Below, piece by piece: positions 27,120 through 36,428 of a DNA stretch of 64,000 nucleotides. The notes beneath the pieces were generated by a model. That model did not search any database. It saw only the letters and a list, made by a program, of their open reading frames with translations, and had not been told where the DNA came from. The DNA is from an uncultured Bacteroidales bacterium (lineage in GTDB: Bacteria > Bacteroidota > Bacteroidia > Bacteroidales > Bacteroidaceae): assembly GCA_902788315.1 (NCBI GenBank), contig CADAJS010000007.1, positions 1 to 64,000 on the forward strand. Direction: 5' to 3'. The first letter of the stretch is position 1, and each line of letters opens with the position of its first letter. The position numbers and the translations under genes are program-made.

Positions 27120-28766
27120 ATGAAAGCCATACGTCTGCTGGTGGCCCTTGCCACCCTGTTGCTTCTCTCCCTGGGAGGCGGCGGGAGAGGTCTTTCTCTC
27201 CACGCCCGGCCGCTGCTGCGCGACCTGGACATACGAGTGGTGCTGACGCCGCAGGGCGACGCCCACATCACCGAGACACGCCGGATGGAGATAGACTCGG
27301 AGGGAACGGAGTGCTACATCGTCCTGGGCAACCTGAACGGCAGCACCGTGGGCGACCTCGAGGTGACGGACGAGACGGGCACCATCTATGAGAACGAGGG
27401 CGAATGGGACGTGGACCGCAGCCGCCACGAGAAGGCAGGCCGATGCGGCATCGTCAGCCGTCGCGACGGCTACGAGCTGTGCTGGGGACTGGGCGAGAGC
27501 GGCGAACGCACCTACGTGACGTCCTATACCGTGGGCGGTCTGCTGCGGGCCTACGAGGATGCCGACGGATTCAACTATATGTTCGTGGCCGAGGGCCTCT
27601 CCCCGCAGCCCGACCACGTGCGCCTCACCATCGTGCCTCAGGACACCCTCCGGCTGACCGAGGCAAACACCTCCATCTGGGCCTTCCGCTATCACGGCGA
27701 CATCCACCTCGCCGACGGAGCTATCGTAGCCGAGACGAGCGAGCCATTCCAGAGCCGCAGCGCCATGATCGTGATGGCACGCTTCGAGAAAGGACTCTTC
27801 GCCCCTGCCATGCAGGGCGAGGGCAGCTTCGAGGGGGTGCGCGAGCAAGCCTTCGAGGGCAGCGACTATGTGGACGACGAGATGGACCCCGTGGCCCTCA
27901 TCCTGATGGTGACATTCTTCTTCCTGGTACCCCTGCTCTGCATCGGCCTCTACTTCTATTATATATGGCGGCAGCGACGGGCGGTGATGAAGGACCTCAT
28001 GTGGTATCGCGACATTCCCTACGGCGGAGACCTGCAGGCCGCCAACAACGTGCTGAACGCCTACCGATACTTCGGAGCCGACTATAACAACCTGCTCTCG
28101 GCCTGTATCCTGCGCCTCATCAACCTGGGAGCCATCAGCATCGAGCAGCGAACAAGCCAAAAGGGGAAGACCGCGCCGATGTTTGTCATCCACGACCTCG
28201 ACGAGGCCAACGCCCAGCCGAGGCTCATACGCAAGGTGCACCAGATATTCCAGAAGGCGGCCGGCAGCGACACTGTCCTGGAGCCAAAGGAACTGAAGAA
28301 CTGGATGAAGCAGAAGTACAACCAGAGCATCACCGACTCGTTCGTGCAGACACTGCACACGAAGACCAGCATCTATCAGTACAGCGACGAGCGCGAGGAG
28401 GTGCGACGCCTCTTCGGGCTGCGCAAGTACCTAAAGGACTTCTCCCTGCTCGACGAGAGGCACGTGCAGGAGGTCGCTCTATGGAAAGACTATATGATCT
28501 ATGCCACACTCTTCGGCATTGCCGACCAGGTGATTCGCGACATGAAGAAGATCAACCCAGAGTACTTCGACATGGACCTGGTGGCCCGCCAGATGGCCGA
28601 CGATGTCACCCTGCCCGTCATCCGCTCGACGATGCACAGCAGCACCAGTCGAGCCGCCATGAGCAAAGCCGAACGCGAGGCTCGCGCCTCGGGCGGCGGA
28701 GGCAGTTCCTCGTGGAGCGGAGGCGGAGGATTCTCGGGCGGAGGCTTCGGAGGAGGAGTGAGATAG
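27120..28766 (+). CDS. DUF2207 domain membrane protein
   Basis: Encodes 548 residues. Signal peptide (about residues 1-30), then an exported beta-rich DUF2207 domain (about 35-240), one strong membrane helix near 262-284 followed by R-R-Q-R-R, a cytosolic-type domain and a second hydrophobic stretch near 455-470. The C-terminus is a Gly/Ser run (S-G-G-G-F-G-G-G), a hallmark of this family. The function is unknown; co-occurrence with LemA is the best clue. Confidence 0.88.
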   Translation: MKAIRLLVALATLLLLSLGGGGRGLSLHARPLLRDLDIRVVLTPQGDAHITETRRMEIDSEGTECYIVLGNLNGSTVGDLEVTDETGTIYENEGEWDVDRSRHEKAGRCGIVSRRDGYELCWGLGESGERTYVTSYTVGGLLRAYEDADGFNYMFVAEGLSPQPDHVRLTIVPQDTLRLTEANTSIWAFRYHGDIHLADGAIVAETSEPFQSRSAMIVMARFEKGLFAPAMQGEGSFEGVREQAFEGSDYVDDEMDPVALILMVTFFFLVPLLCIGLYFYYIWRQRRAVMKDLMWYRDIPYGGDLQAANNVLNAYRYFGADYNNLLSACILRLINLGAISIEQRTSQKGKTAPMFVIHDLDEANAQPRLIRKVHQIFQKAAGSDTVLEPKELKNWMKQKYNQSITDSFVQTLHTKTSIYQYSDEREEVRRLFGLRKYLKDFSLLDERHVQEVALWKDYMIYATLFGIADQVIRDMKKINPEYFDMDLVARQMADDVTLPVIRSTMHSSTSRAAMSKAEREARASGGGGSSSWSGGGGFSGGGFGGGVR

Positions 28767-28810
28767 TTTTTAAAGTTTATAGTTTATAGTGTATAGCTAA
28801 TAGCTATTCC

Positions 28811-30019
28811 TCACTCGGGATAGAGGAGATAGGGACGGCGCTGTTCCTTGAAACGGCGCACGTCGTCCTGCCATCGGGCACGGATTTCGTCGGCCGAGGC
28901 GCCCTCGAGAATCATCTGCCGCACATAACGCTGCCCGGCAAGGAGGTCGAAGAAGCGGCCCTCACGCGGGAAGAAGTCGGCAGGCCGACCCATGCGGCGA
29001 TAGGCATCCACGACATACGAGAGGTCCACACGTTGCAGGCGCTGCAGCCGCTTCATGCTGAGACCGCGCAGGCTGACGCCGCGGCACTTCTGGTTCTCCA
29101 ACACGGGACGTGTGGCCCCGGGGCGACTCACCGGCGTGAACACATAGCGGCCCGACTGCATGGCCGGATGACCGTATACCTGGAAGGGATAGGGCGTGCC
29201 GCGACCCAGCGAGACGCAGGTACCCTCGAAGAAGCAGGTGGAGGGGTAGAGGTAGATGCTGCGCATGTCGGGCAGATTGGGACTCGGCGCGATGGGCAGC
29301 GAATAGTAGGTGTGGTGCGTGTAGCCCGCGCAGGGCACCACCGTAAGCCGACACGGCGTCTCCACCCAGCCCTCGCCCTGAGCCATCAGCGCCAGTTCGC
29401 CCAGCGTCAGCCCATGCACGATGGGGATGGGCAGGGCACCCACGCCACTCTTGAGCGACATGTCGAGCAACGGCCCATCCACATAATGTCCGTTCGGATT
29501 GGGACGGTCCAGGATGACCACCTGGCGGTCGCATGCTCCACAGCGCGTCATTAGGCGGAGCATCGATACATAATAGGTATAAAAACGCAGACCCACATCC
29601 TGTATGTCCACCACAAGCACGTCGAAGCGCTGCATGGCTTCGTCGGAGGGACCATTGCGCCCGGCATCGTAGAGCGAGAGGATGGGGATGCCCGTGCGCT
29701 CATCGACAGAGCTGGCCACATGGGCTCCGGCATCGGCAGTGCCGCGGAAACCGTGCTCGGGGCTGAAGAGCGTGGTCACCTCGACACCCTGAGCCAACAG
29801 CAGATCCAGCACATGCTGGCCCGCGCTGTTGCATCCCGTCTGGTTGCTGAAGATTGCCACGCGCTGCCCTTCAAGCAGAGGAAGGTATAGATTGCTGCGC
29901 TCGTCGCCCAGAAGCAGCGGCTCAGACGATGTCCGCGCGCCAAGAGGGCACGAAACGACAAACAGATAAGCAGCTACGAGAGCCACGAAACGACATACAG
30001 CATTGTTCCACATCATCAT
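28811..30019 (-). CDS. DUF1343 protein, NamZ-like exo-beta-N-acetylmuramidase (GH171)
   Basis: 402 residues from the ATG at 30019. The N-terminus is a signal with a possible lipobox (F-V-V-S-C). Family motifs are G-x-R-V-A-I-F-S-N-Q-T-G near residue 54, F-S-P-E-H-G-F-R-G near 90, D-I-Q-D-V-G-x-R-F-Y-T-Y near 147 and D-R-P-N-P-N-G near 182. Characterised members (NamZ of Bacillus subtilis and a Tannerella forsythia homologue) remove MurNAc from the non-reducing end of peptidoglycan fragments. That suggests periplasmic cell-wall recycling here. The gene stands alone and converges on the DUF2207 gene. Confidence 0.88.
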   Translation of the reverse strand: MMMWNNAVCRFVALVAAYLFVVSCPLGARTSSEPLLLGDERSNLYLPLLEGQRVAIFSNQTGCNSAGQHVLDLLLAQGVEVTTLFSPEHGFRGTADAGAHVASSVDERTGIPILSLYDAGRNGPSDEAMQRFDVLVVDIQDVGLRFYTYYVSMLRLMTRCGACDRQVVILDRPNPNGHYVDGPLLDMSLKSGVGALPIPIVHGLTLGELALMAQGEGWVETPCRLTVVPCAGYTHHTYYSLPIAPSPNLPDMRSIYLYPSTCFFEGTCVSLGRGTPYPFQVYGHPAMQSGRYVFTPVSRPGATRPVLENQKCRGVSLRGLSMKRLQRLQRVDLSYVVDAYRRMGRPADFFPREGRFFDLLAGQRYVRQMILEGASADEIRARWQDDVRRFKEQRRPYLLYPE

Positions 30020-30063
30020 CAATATTCAACTAAATAAGATTATACGTTCTGTGTCTCATTTCC

Positions 30064-30234
30064 CTATTCCCCGTCGTCCCAGGAGTCATGTTGACGGGAG
30101 CGGGCAGCACCGCTGCCACGACCTCCGTAGCGGATACCGGCATTACCCTTGACATCGTTTACGCTCTGAGCCATCATCGAGATAGCTTGGATGGCCACCA
30201 CTTGCAACGCTGGTTTCTGATAGTTCTTTTGCAT
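30064..30234 (-). CDS. Small 56-residue protein, Prevotella-type
   Basis: A 171-base frame on the minus strand that starts M-Q-K-N-Y-Q-K-P and ends S-W-D-D-G-E. The pattern of a K-x-Y-x-x-P start, a hydrophobic V-V-A-I-Q stretch, a Gly/Arg-rich middle and a W-D-D acidic end is one I recognise from many very small predicted proteins in Prevotella and relatives. No function is known. The tail W-D-D and the N-terminus support a real gene over chance. It lies alone between rsgA and the NamZ gene. Confidence 0.6.
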   Translation of the reverse strand: MQKNYQKPALQVVAIQAISMMAQSVNDVKGNAGIRYGGRGSGAARSRQHDSWDDGE

Positions 30235-30250
30235 TGTCTTGCGTACAATT

Positions 30251-30361
30251 CTATTTGATAATCATTTTCTTTCCGATGTTCACATAAATACCCTACGTGG
30301 CGGGCTTGCCATTGAGGCGGCGACTGTCAATCGAGAACCAAGCGTCGTTAGGGGCTGCATA
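30251..30361 (-). pseudogene. Remnant of an exported protein's C-terminal sorting-like domain
   Basis: Read on the minus strand from 30361, the frame gives N-D-A-W-F-S-I-D-S-R-R-L-N-G-K-P-A-T, a TAG stop (30293-30295), then G-I-Y-V-N-I-G-K-K-M-I-I-K and a stop. This matches the usual C-terminal end of many Bacteroidales exported proteins (D-G-R-x-L-x-G-K-P, then K-G-x-Y-I-x-x-G-K-K-x-x-x-K). No start or upstream body is present, so it is a decayed 3' fragment next to the small 56-residue gene. Confidence 0.6.
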
Positions 30362-30375
30362 TCGTCCCTCTCCCT

Positions 30376-31305
30376 CTACCGTCTGTACTTATCTTCATCA
30401 TGATCGTCGAGCATGGAAAGGTAGCTGATGTATCGGGTGGCAGCGATACGCCCCGCATCGACAGCCTCGCGCACGGCACAGCCCGGCTCGTGAGTATGAG
30501 TGCAGTTGCCGAATCGGCAATCGGCCCCCGTGGCAAAGATTTCGCGGAAATAGTGGGCCACCTCTTCGCGTTGCATATCAAAGGTGCCAAACCCTTTGAT
30601 TCCCGGTGTATCGATGAGAGCACCGCCCTCGGGCAGGAAGAACATCTGGGAGAAGGTGGTGGTGTGCATTCCGCTGTCATGTGCCGAACTGATCTCAGCC
30701 GTACGTGCCTCCGCCTCGGGCAGGAGGGCGTTCAGCAGCGTGCTCTTCCCCACTCCGCTGTTTCCGCTCAGGAGCGAGACACATCCACACAGGGCCTCAC
30801 GCACTGAGTCGAGCCCCTCGCCACTCAGGACACTGCATGTTCTGCACGCATAGCCCAGCGAAGAGTAGAGGGAGCACAGTTCGTCGAGGCGACTACGCTC
30901 GACGGTATCATAGAGGTCCGTCTTATTAAATATAAGAAGTACGGGTACGCGATAGGCCTCGGCACTGGCCAGGAAGCGGTCGATGAAGGTGGTGCTCGTC
31001 TCGGGATGAGCTATGGTGACCAGCAGCACAGCCTGATCCACATTGGCTGCGATGATATGGCTCTGCTTCGAGAGGTTTGATGCGCGACGAATGATATAGT
31101 TGCGGCGATCAAGGATGTCATCAATGAGTGCCGAACGCCCATCGGGCTGTGGCGATATACTCACACGATCGCCCACAGCCACCGGATTCGTGCTGCGGAT
31201 GCCTCGCAGGCGAAAGTTGCCCTTGACCTTGCAGTCGTAGAGCGTCCCCTCGTCCGCTTGCACCACATACCAGTTCCCCGTGTTGCGGATAACAAGTCCT
31301 GTCAC
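30376..31305 (-). CDS. rsgA: Ribosome small-subunit GTPase RsgA
   Basis: Encodes 309 residues from a GTG start at 31305, 12 bases after the frr stop. The OB-fold N-terminus (residues 1-70) is followed by a circularly permuted GTPase: N-K-T-D (G4) near residue 125, then the P-loop G-N-S-G-V-G-K-S-T near 181, and D-T-P-G (G3) near 231. The C-terminal zinc-binding region has C-R-F-G-N-C-T-H and a further C-A-V. RsgA checks late 30S maturation. The coupling with frr suggests a translation-related operon. Confidence 0.95.
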   Translation of the reverse strand: MTGLVIRNTGNWYVVQADEGTLYDCKVKGNFRLRGIRSTNPVAVGDRVSISPQPDGRSALIDDILDRRNYIIRRASNLSKQSHIIAANVDQAVLLVTIAHPETSTTFIDRFLASAEAYRVPVLLIFNKTDLYDTVERSRLDELCSLYSSLGYACRTCSVLSGEGLDSVREALCGCVSLLSGNSGVGKSTLLNALLPEAEARTAEISSAHDSGMHTTTFSQMFFLPEGGALIDTPGIKGFGTFDMQREEVAHYFREIFATGADCRFGNCTHTHEPGCAVREAVDAGRIAATRYISYLSMLDDHDEDKYRR

Positions 31306-31317
31306 TGGGCGATTGCC

Positions 31318-31878
31318 TTAGACGGTCATGATCTCCTTCTCCTTGGCGGCCAGGAGTTCGTCAATCTTCTTGATATACTTGTCGTGCGACTTCTGCAGTT
31401 TCTCCTCGGCATCCTTCTCGACATCCTCGGAGAGCCCGTCTTTAATGCCTTTCTTCAGTTTGTCAATGATCTCACGACGGGCGGTGCGCACGCTCACCTT
31501 GGCCTGCTCGCCTTCCTTGCCACACTGCTTGGCCAGCTGCTTGCGACGCTCTTCGGTCAGGGGCGGGATGCCCAGACGGATAATCTCGCCGTTGTTCTCC
31601 GGCATGATGCCCAGGTCGCTGTCGATGATGGCCTTCTCGATTACTCGGAACATGCTCTTGTCCCACGGTTTGATGACGATGGTGCGAGCATCGGGCGTGG
31701 TGATGGATGCCACGTTGGTCAGCGGGCCCATCGTACCATAATTGTCCACACGGATGCCATCCAAAATCTTCACATTGGCCTTCCCGGCACGGATGCGGGC
31801 CAGCGTTTCCTCCAGATACATCACTGCCTCTTCCATTTTCTCCTCGGCAACTGTGAGAGTCTCTTTTACGTCTATCAT
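31318..31878 (-). CDS. frr: Ribosome recycling factor
   Basis: Encodes 186 residues, the usual length. It carries the R-x-G-K-A-N domain I start, [11 protein letters not shown] in the hinge region, P-P-L-T-E-E-R-R and the E-I-I-D-K-L-K-K C-terminal helix. With EF-G it splits post-termination ribosomes. It lies directly upstream of rsgA. Confidence 0.96.
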   Translation of the reverse strand: MIDVKETLTVAEEKMEEAVMYLEETLARIRAGKANVKILDGIRVDNYGTMGPLTNVASITTPDARTIVIKPWDKSMFRVIEKAIIDSDLGIMPENNGEIIRLGIPPLTEERRKQLAKQCGKEGEQAKVSVRTARREIIDKLKKGIKDGLSEDVEKDAEEKLQKSHDKYIKKIDELLAAKEKEIMTV

Positions 31879-31972
31879 AATCGTTATATTTAAGATGAAT
31901 TAATGAATCATTCGTGCTATTGAGAGCTATTGACGAACAAAAGTATTAGATTAATTTTAAAAAAACAAACAA

Positions 31973-32007
31973 TTTGATTTCCATTTAATGATTTTTCTCT
32001 ATATTTG
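31973..32007 (+). promoter_or_regulatory. Promoter of the polyphosphate polymerase operon
   Basis: TTTG (31973-31976) and TATATTTG (32000-32007) lie upstream of the ATG at 32030. The spacing of 23 is a little long, so the -33 box is less certain than the -7 box. Confidence 0.55.
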
Positions 32008-32029
32008 CACTTCAGAACCCCCAAATGGC

Positions 32030-32812
32030 ATGAATACGGACCAAAGAATAGGCACATTACTGGAACATCTGGAGCCCATCACCTTGGAACAGATGTCGGA
32101 GATCAGGCTAATGAACCGGACGGATACCAAATTCGTCACGGACAAGGAGAATTTGGTCCGTCTGCTGGAACTTACACAGGGGAAGTATTTCGCACAGGTG
32201 ATCGAGGGGAACAGGGTGGCCAACTACATGACCACCTATTGGGACACGGACGGACACCGCTTCTACCTGGAGCACCACAACGGACGCGCCCCGAGGCAGA
32301 AGGTGCGCGTGCGAACCTATCTGGACAGCGGCATCACCTTCCTGGAGGTGAAGACGAAAAACAACCATGGGCGCACCAAGAAGAAACGCGTGAAAGTGGA
32401 CGACCAAAGTATCACGGGAGCCGAAGGGAACAATGAGTTCCTGGACAGCCTGGTACACCTAAAGGTGGAGGACATGCACCCCATCGTACGTAACCGTTTT
32501 CATCGCATCACCCTCGTAAACTATGCCAAGACGGAACGCCTCACGATTGACTACGACGTGAACTTCCACAACTTCGAGACGGGAAAAGAGGCCGACACGG
32601 GACAGCTCGTCATCATCGAGCTGAAGCGGGACGGCAACGTCTTCAGCCCTGTGCTGGAAATGCTGCGCCAACTGCGCATCAAGCCCTCGGGCTTCAGCAA
32701 ATACTGCATCGGCAACGTGATGACTAACCGCCGATTGAAGCAGAACATGTTCAAACAGAAACTCGTGCGGCTGAGTAAACTGGCCCACACAGACTTAAGA
32801 AGTAATCAATAA
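32030..32812 (+). CDS. Polyphosphate polymerase (VTC domain)
   Basis: 260 residues from the ATG at 32030. The VTC fold is seen in R-T-D-T-K-F-V near residue 24, Y-W-D-T-D, K-V-R-V-R-T-Y, L-E-V-K-T-K and the late E-L-K-R-D with K-Y-C-I-G. These basic and acidic residues line the tunnel in the VTC family, which polymerise ATP-derived phosphate or act on related tripolyphosphates. It is followed within 21 bases by a DUF4956 membrane protein, a widely conserved pair, and leads a five-gene operon. Confidence 0.85.
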   Translation: MNTDQRIGTLLEHLEPITLEQMSEIRLMNRTDTKFVTDKENLVRLLELTQGKYFAQVIEGNRVANYMTTYWDTDGHRFYLEHHNGRAPRQKVRVRTYLDSGITFLEVKTKNNHGRTKKKRVKVDDQSITGAEGNNEFLDSLVHLKVEDMHPIVRNRFHRITLVNYAKTERLTIDYDVNFHNFETGKEADTGQLVIIELKRDGNVFSPVLEMLRQLRIKPSGFSKYCIGNVMTNRRLKQNMFKQKLVRLSKLAHTDLRSNQ

Positions 32813-32833
32813 CTCTCCTAATCACATAGAACT

Positions 32834-33550
32834 ATGATGGACATCATTTCGAAATTAAACTACGACCTGGGTAATTTCATCGGCGTCACACTCTTTGACC
32901 CGCAGCATTTCATCTCACTCGTCATCCGATTCCTAATCAATCTGGCTGTCGTGAGCATCATCGCGCGATACTTCTATTATCCACGTAGCCATCGTCGCGA
33001 CTACATGTTCATCTTCATCCTCATGGCCATGAGCATCTTCATGCTTGTAACGCTCATGGAAGGCGATGCCATGAACCTGGGTGCCGCAATGGGCCTCTTT
33101 GCCATCTTCGGCATCATGCGCTTCCGCACAGAGGCCGTCCCCATCCGCGAGATGACCTATCTCTTCATGCTCATCGCCCTTAGTGTGGTCAATGCGCTGG
33201 CACGCGCCGAATATCACCCGAAGGCCGACTATTGGGACGGCGTAGGCATAGTGACCATCCTGTTTGTCAATCTCGTCTTCATCCTCATGGCCTGGCTCTT
33301 TGAGAGCAGCCGCCTCGTGAGCAGCAACTGCAGCAGGTACATCATCTACGACAACGTTGACCTGCTGGCCCCCAACAAACGCGAGGAACTAAAGGCCGAC
33401 CTGGAGAAGCGTACAGGACTGAAGATACTGCGCCTCGAGGTGGGAATCATCAACTACCTGAAGGACAGCTGCCTCATCCGCATATACTACGATGAGCCTG
33501 TCGATCGCGGAAGCAGCATCGAAGAGGTGACAAAGATGCCACGCATCTGA
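32834..33550 (+). CDS. DUF4956 membrane protein
   Basis: Encodes 238 residues. Four hydrophobic segments at about 28-45, 56-72, 78-98 and 117-160 form a small membrane domain with G-A-A-M-G-L-F-A-I-F-G-I-M-R-F-R-T-E near residue 82, the conserved core of the family. A cytosolic C-terminal domain follows. It accompanies VTC polymerases and CotH-type proteins in many genomes, so it probably provides the membrane site for polymer synthesis or export. The function is unproven. Confidence 0.85.
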   Translation: MMDIISKLNYDLGNFIGVTLFDPQHFISLVIRFLINLAVVSIIARYFYYPRSHRRDYMFIFILMAMSIFMLVTLMEGDAMNLGAAMGLFAIFGIMRFRTEAVPIREMTYLFMLIALSVVNALARAEYHPKADYWDGVGIVTILFVNLVFILMAWLFESSRLVSSNCSRYIIYDNVDLLAPNKREELKADLEKRTGLKILRLEVGIINYLKDSCLIRIYYDEPVDRGSSIEEVTKMPRI

Positions 33551-33678
33551 AGAGACGAGATGTAACGAAAATGTAATCAGACAATAAACCAAACTCTCGC
33601 TCGTTTGTCATACCTTTGCAGCGAGAACAATGTCGAACAAATAAAAAACGGGCGGACTACGCCCATACAACACAGACA

Positions 33679-34527
33679 ATGAAACGTACGATAAAGATTC
33701 TTCCCCTGTTGCTGTTCCTACCCCTCCTCGGACATGCCGAGGACCGCTACGGCACATGGGCTGAGATAAGCTTGGAAAAGAACTTGGGCACCACAAAGCA
33801 ATGGAGTATCGGAGCATTCACAGAGATGCGTGCCCAGGAGAGAGAGAGATGGAGCATCGGAGCCGACATCGGCTACAAGCCCATCAAGTACCTGAAGCTG
33901 GGAGCCTCCTACAGTTTCCTCTACCGCTACCGCCCCGAGAACCAGCGCGAGCATTACAAGGACGACGTGGTGAGCGACGATAACTGGAACGGATACAACA
34001 TCCGCGATGCCTACTGGTCGCCTCGTCACCGTGCCTGCCTGGAAGCCACGGGTACCGTGAAGCTGTGGAAGTGGCTGCGCATCTCGCTGCGCGAGCGCTA
34101 CCAGTTCACCCATCGCATGCAGAGCACCGCCGAGGACACCAAGTACCGCTACTCGAAACTATATAACGGCAGCGGGGACTTCCTGGGATATGAACTCAAG
34201 GACGGGTATCCCGAGACGGAGACAGATACCATCGGGACGGAAAACGACCATATCCTGCGCAGTCGTCTGAAACTGGCTGTGGACAAGAAGGGATGGAACT
34301 TCTCCCCCTTCGTATCAGCAGAGTTGCACAACAGCCTCAACAGTGGAAAGGACTTCAACCTCGAGAAGGTGCGTACAGCCATCGGCTCGGGCTACAAGTT
34401 CAACAAGCACAACGAGATCACGCTGGCCTACATCCTCACATTCGACATCCACGACGACGAGGCACCTTATGCCCGGGTGCACCAGCGACTACACGCATTC
34501 AATATTGGATACAACTATAAATTCTAA
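33679..34527 (+). CDS. DUF2490 outer-membrane-like protein
   Basis: 282 residues from the ATG at 33679, which gives a signal peptide M-K-R-T-I-K-I-L-P-L-L to G-H-A. The rest is alternating short aromatic strands of a beta-barrel, ending in Y-K-F as barrel proteins do. A TACCTTTG box at 33611-33618 may give this gene an extra start. It is probably the outer-membrane partner of the polymerase operon (inference). Confidence 0.8.
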   Translation: MKRTIKILPLLLFLPLLGHAEDRYGTWAEISLEKNLGTTKQWSIGAFTEMRAQERERWSIGADIGYKPIKYLKLGASYSFLYRYRPENQREHYKDDVVSDDNWNGYNIRDAYWSPRHRACLEATGTVKLWKWLRISLRERYQFTHRMQSTAEDTKYRYSKLYNGSGDFLGYELKDGYPETETDTIGTENDHILRSRLKLAVDKKGWNFSPFVSAELHNSLNSGKDFNLEKVRTAIGSGYKFNKHNEITLAYILTFDIHDDEAPYARVHQRLHAFNIGYNYKF

Positions 34528-34546
34528 TTAATTCAATCTTACGACT

Positions 34547-34996
34547 ATGAAGAAAATGGTAATATGTGCTGCCCTACTGGCAGTTTGCACACAGGGGATC
34601 AAGGCTGATGAATACAACTACCTGACCGTGGCATACAACAACATCGAGCAGAGCATCACGCTGAGCAAGGTTCAGAAGATCACCTTCAGCGCCAGCGAGG
34701 TCATCGTGGCCACCACCGAAGGAAACGTCACCTTCCCCCTCAGCCAGATGGAGAAAATGACCTTCACCGCTGACCCGACTGCCATCGAGAAACTGCCCGA
34801 AACAACAGACAACCTGCGTTTCGAGAACGGACGCCTGCAGACGGGTAACGGCATACTGCGCGTATACAACGCTGGCGGAGCACTCATCCACATCGCCAAC
34901 GTGACGGAAAAGAAAGGATCCGTGGACTTCAGCACCCTGCCCGCAGGACTTTACATCGTCAGCCAAGGCAAAGAGACCATCAAGATTAAGAAATAA
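34547..34996 (+). CDS. Exported protein with a C-terminal sorting-like domain
   Basis: Encodes 149 residues. It has a signal peptide (M-K-K-M-V to K-A), a first domain of short beta strands (Y-L-T-V-A-Y-N-N-I) and a C-terminal segment (V-Y-N-A-G-G, then L-P-A-G-L-Y-I-V-S, then K-I-K-K) resembling type A T9SS sorting domains. The same architecture is common in short Bacteroidales proteins that carry this domain with little else. It is six bases upstream of the next gene, so it likely shares its export or assembly. Confidence 0.65.
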   Translation: MKKMVICAALLAVCTQGIKADEYNYLTVAYNNIEQSITLSKVQKITFSASEVIVATTEGNVTFPLSQMEKMTFTADPTAIEKLPETTDNLRFENGRLQTGNGILRVYNAGGALIHIANVTEKKGSVDFSTLPAGLYIVSQGKETIKIKK

Positions 34997-35002
34997 CAGA
35001 AC

Positions 35003-36202
35003 ATGAAGAAGTTCCTACTTTCAGCACTGATGCTGACCACTCTCAACACGGCATCGGCTCAACGTTTTATGCGCATCTGGCAGGGAGGCGAGAGTACACG
35101 CATCGCCCTGCAGGACATCACATATACCGACAGCGGAGCCCGCATCAGCGCCGACGGCGTCACATACCAGACCAGCGAGGTGGACAGCATCACCATCGTA
35201 AAAGAGGTGGACGTCACCTTCAGCGGCACCACAGCTACCGTGGACCTGGGCAACTCGACAGACATCACGTATGAAATCAACGGAGCCCACGTCACGCTGA
35301 CCAACACGAACACCACCGAGGAGATGGAAGTGGAAGTCACCGGCAGCAGCACCAACGGCTCGCTGACCTACGTGGGCAGCTATAAAACGAAGATTCACCT
35401 CAACGGAGTCAATCTGACATCGCTGCAGGGAGCCGCACTGGACATCCAGAACGGCAAGCGAATTGACCTCATCCTCGAGGACGGAACCACCAATACACTG
35501 ATAGATGGCACCGCAGGCGAGCAGAAGGCATGCCTCTACTGCAAGGGCCATCTGGAGATCTCAGGCAGCGGCAGCCTCAACGTTACGGGTAACGCACGAC
35601 ACGCTATCGCCACCAAGGAGTACTTCATCCTCAAGAAGAGCACCGGAAACATCACCATTGCCAAGGCTGCCGGCGATGCCATCCATGCAGGACAGTATTT
35701 CCAGATGAATGGTGGCACGCTAAACATCAGCGGCACGGCAGGCGACGGCATCCAGGCAGAGATTACCGACGACCCCACCGAGGAAATGAACGGACAGGTG
35801 CTCATCAAGGGCGGCTCCATCACGATGACCGTAGCAGCCGACGATACCAAGGGCATCAAGAGCGACTCGCTCATCACCATCTCAGGCGGAACGTTTGACA
35901 TCACGGCATCGGGAGCCGGCACCAAGGGTATATCCTCGGGCACCGACATGATTATCAACGAGGACGACAACACCACGCAGATAACCATTAAAGCCACGGG
36001 CAGCAAGTACACCGACCCGGTGACGAAGGAGAGCAGCAAGTGCATGGGCATCCGTGTGGTAGAAGACCTTACTATCACGGCCGGAACCATCAACATCAGC
36101 AAGACCTACTCCAGCAGCAAGGGAATCAAGGTGGGAGGCACATATTATGCCAAGGGAGGCAACGTCTCGGCAGACGTGGATGCCACTGCCACCGTGAAGT
36201 AA
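35003..36202 (+). CDS. Carbohydrate-binding-domain (DUF4353-type) beta-helix protein
   Basis: Encodes 399 residues with a signal peptide ending N-T-A-S-A. After residue 100 repeats of about 20 residues (such as I-S-G-S-G-S-L-N-V-T-G-N-A and G-D-A-I-H-A-G, G-D-G-I-Q-A, K-G-I-K-S-D, K-G-I-S-S-G, K-G-I-K-V-G) form a parallel beta-helix typical of the DUF4353 carbohydrate-binding domain. This domain is often linked with CotH, VTC and DUF4956 genes. It is last in the operon and likely acts outside the cell. Confidence 0.82.
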   Translation: MKKFLLSALMLTTLNTASAQRFMRIWQGGESTRIALQDITYTDSGARISADGVTYQTSEVDSITIVKEVDVTFSGTTATVDLGNSTDITYEINGAHVTLTNTNTTEEMEVEVTGSSTNGSLTYVGSYKTKIHLNGVNLTSLQGAALDIQNGKRIDLILEDGTTNTLIDGTAGEQKACLYCKGHLEISGSGSLNVTGNARHAIATKEYFILKKSTGNITIAKAAGDAIHAGQYFQMNGGTLNISGTAGDGIQAEITDDPTEEMNGQVLIKGGSITMTVAADDTKGIKSDSLITISGGTFDITASGAGTKGISSGTDMIINEDDNTTQITIKATGSKYTDPVTKESSKCMGIRVVEDLTITAGTINISKTYSSSKGIKVGGTYYAKGGNVSADVDATATVK

Positions 36203-36225
36203 ACACTTGCGACGCATATCAAAGC

Positions 36226-36269
36226 TACGCCCCATGGCCGCACTAAAAGAGTGCATGCCATGGGGCGTA
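36226..36269 (+). terminator. Strong hairpin between convergent genes
   Basis: Arms tacgccccatggc (36226-36238) and gccatggggcgta (36257-36269) are fully complementary, with an inner gcac/gtgc stem. There is no T-run, but the position after the last operon gene fits a terminator or RNA-end stabiliser. Confidence 0.65.
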
Positions 36270-36320
36270 ATCTGTTCTACGAAGCCGCACAAAAACCTTC
36301 AGAAAGGAGAGTCTCAAAAC

Positions 36321-36386
36321 GCGACGTGCCACACCGGCTTGCGCGACGTGCCGCACCGGTTTGCGAGGCGTGCCGCATCGGATTGC
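36321..36386. repeat. 22-bp tandem repeat, three units
   Basis: Units gcgacgtgccacaccggcttgc (36321), gcgacgtgccgcaccggt then ttgc (36343) and gaggcgtgccgcatcgg then attgc (36365), followed by a partial fourth. It lies in the 226-base gap after the hairpin; no gene is there. Confidence 0.85.
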
Positions 36387-36428
36387 GAGATAGTACCGCA
36401 TGGAAACACACGATACGATCACACAATC

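Noticed and set aside
36321..36386. Possible CRISPR array
   Set aside because: Units are directly adjacent without spacers, only three to four copies, and no cas genes are in the window.
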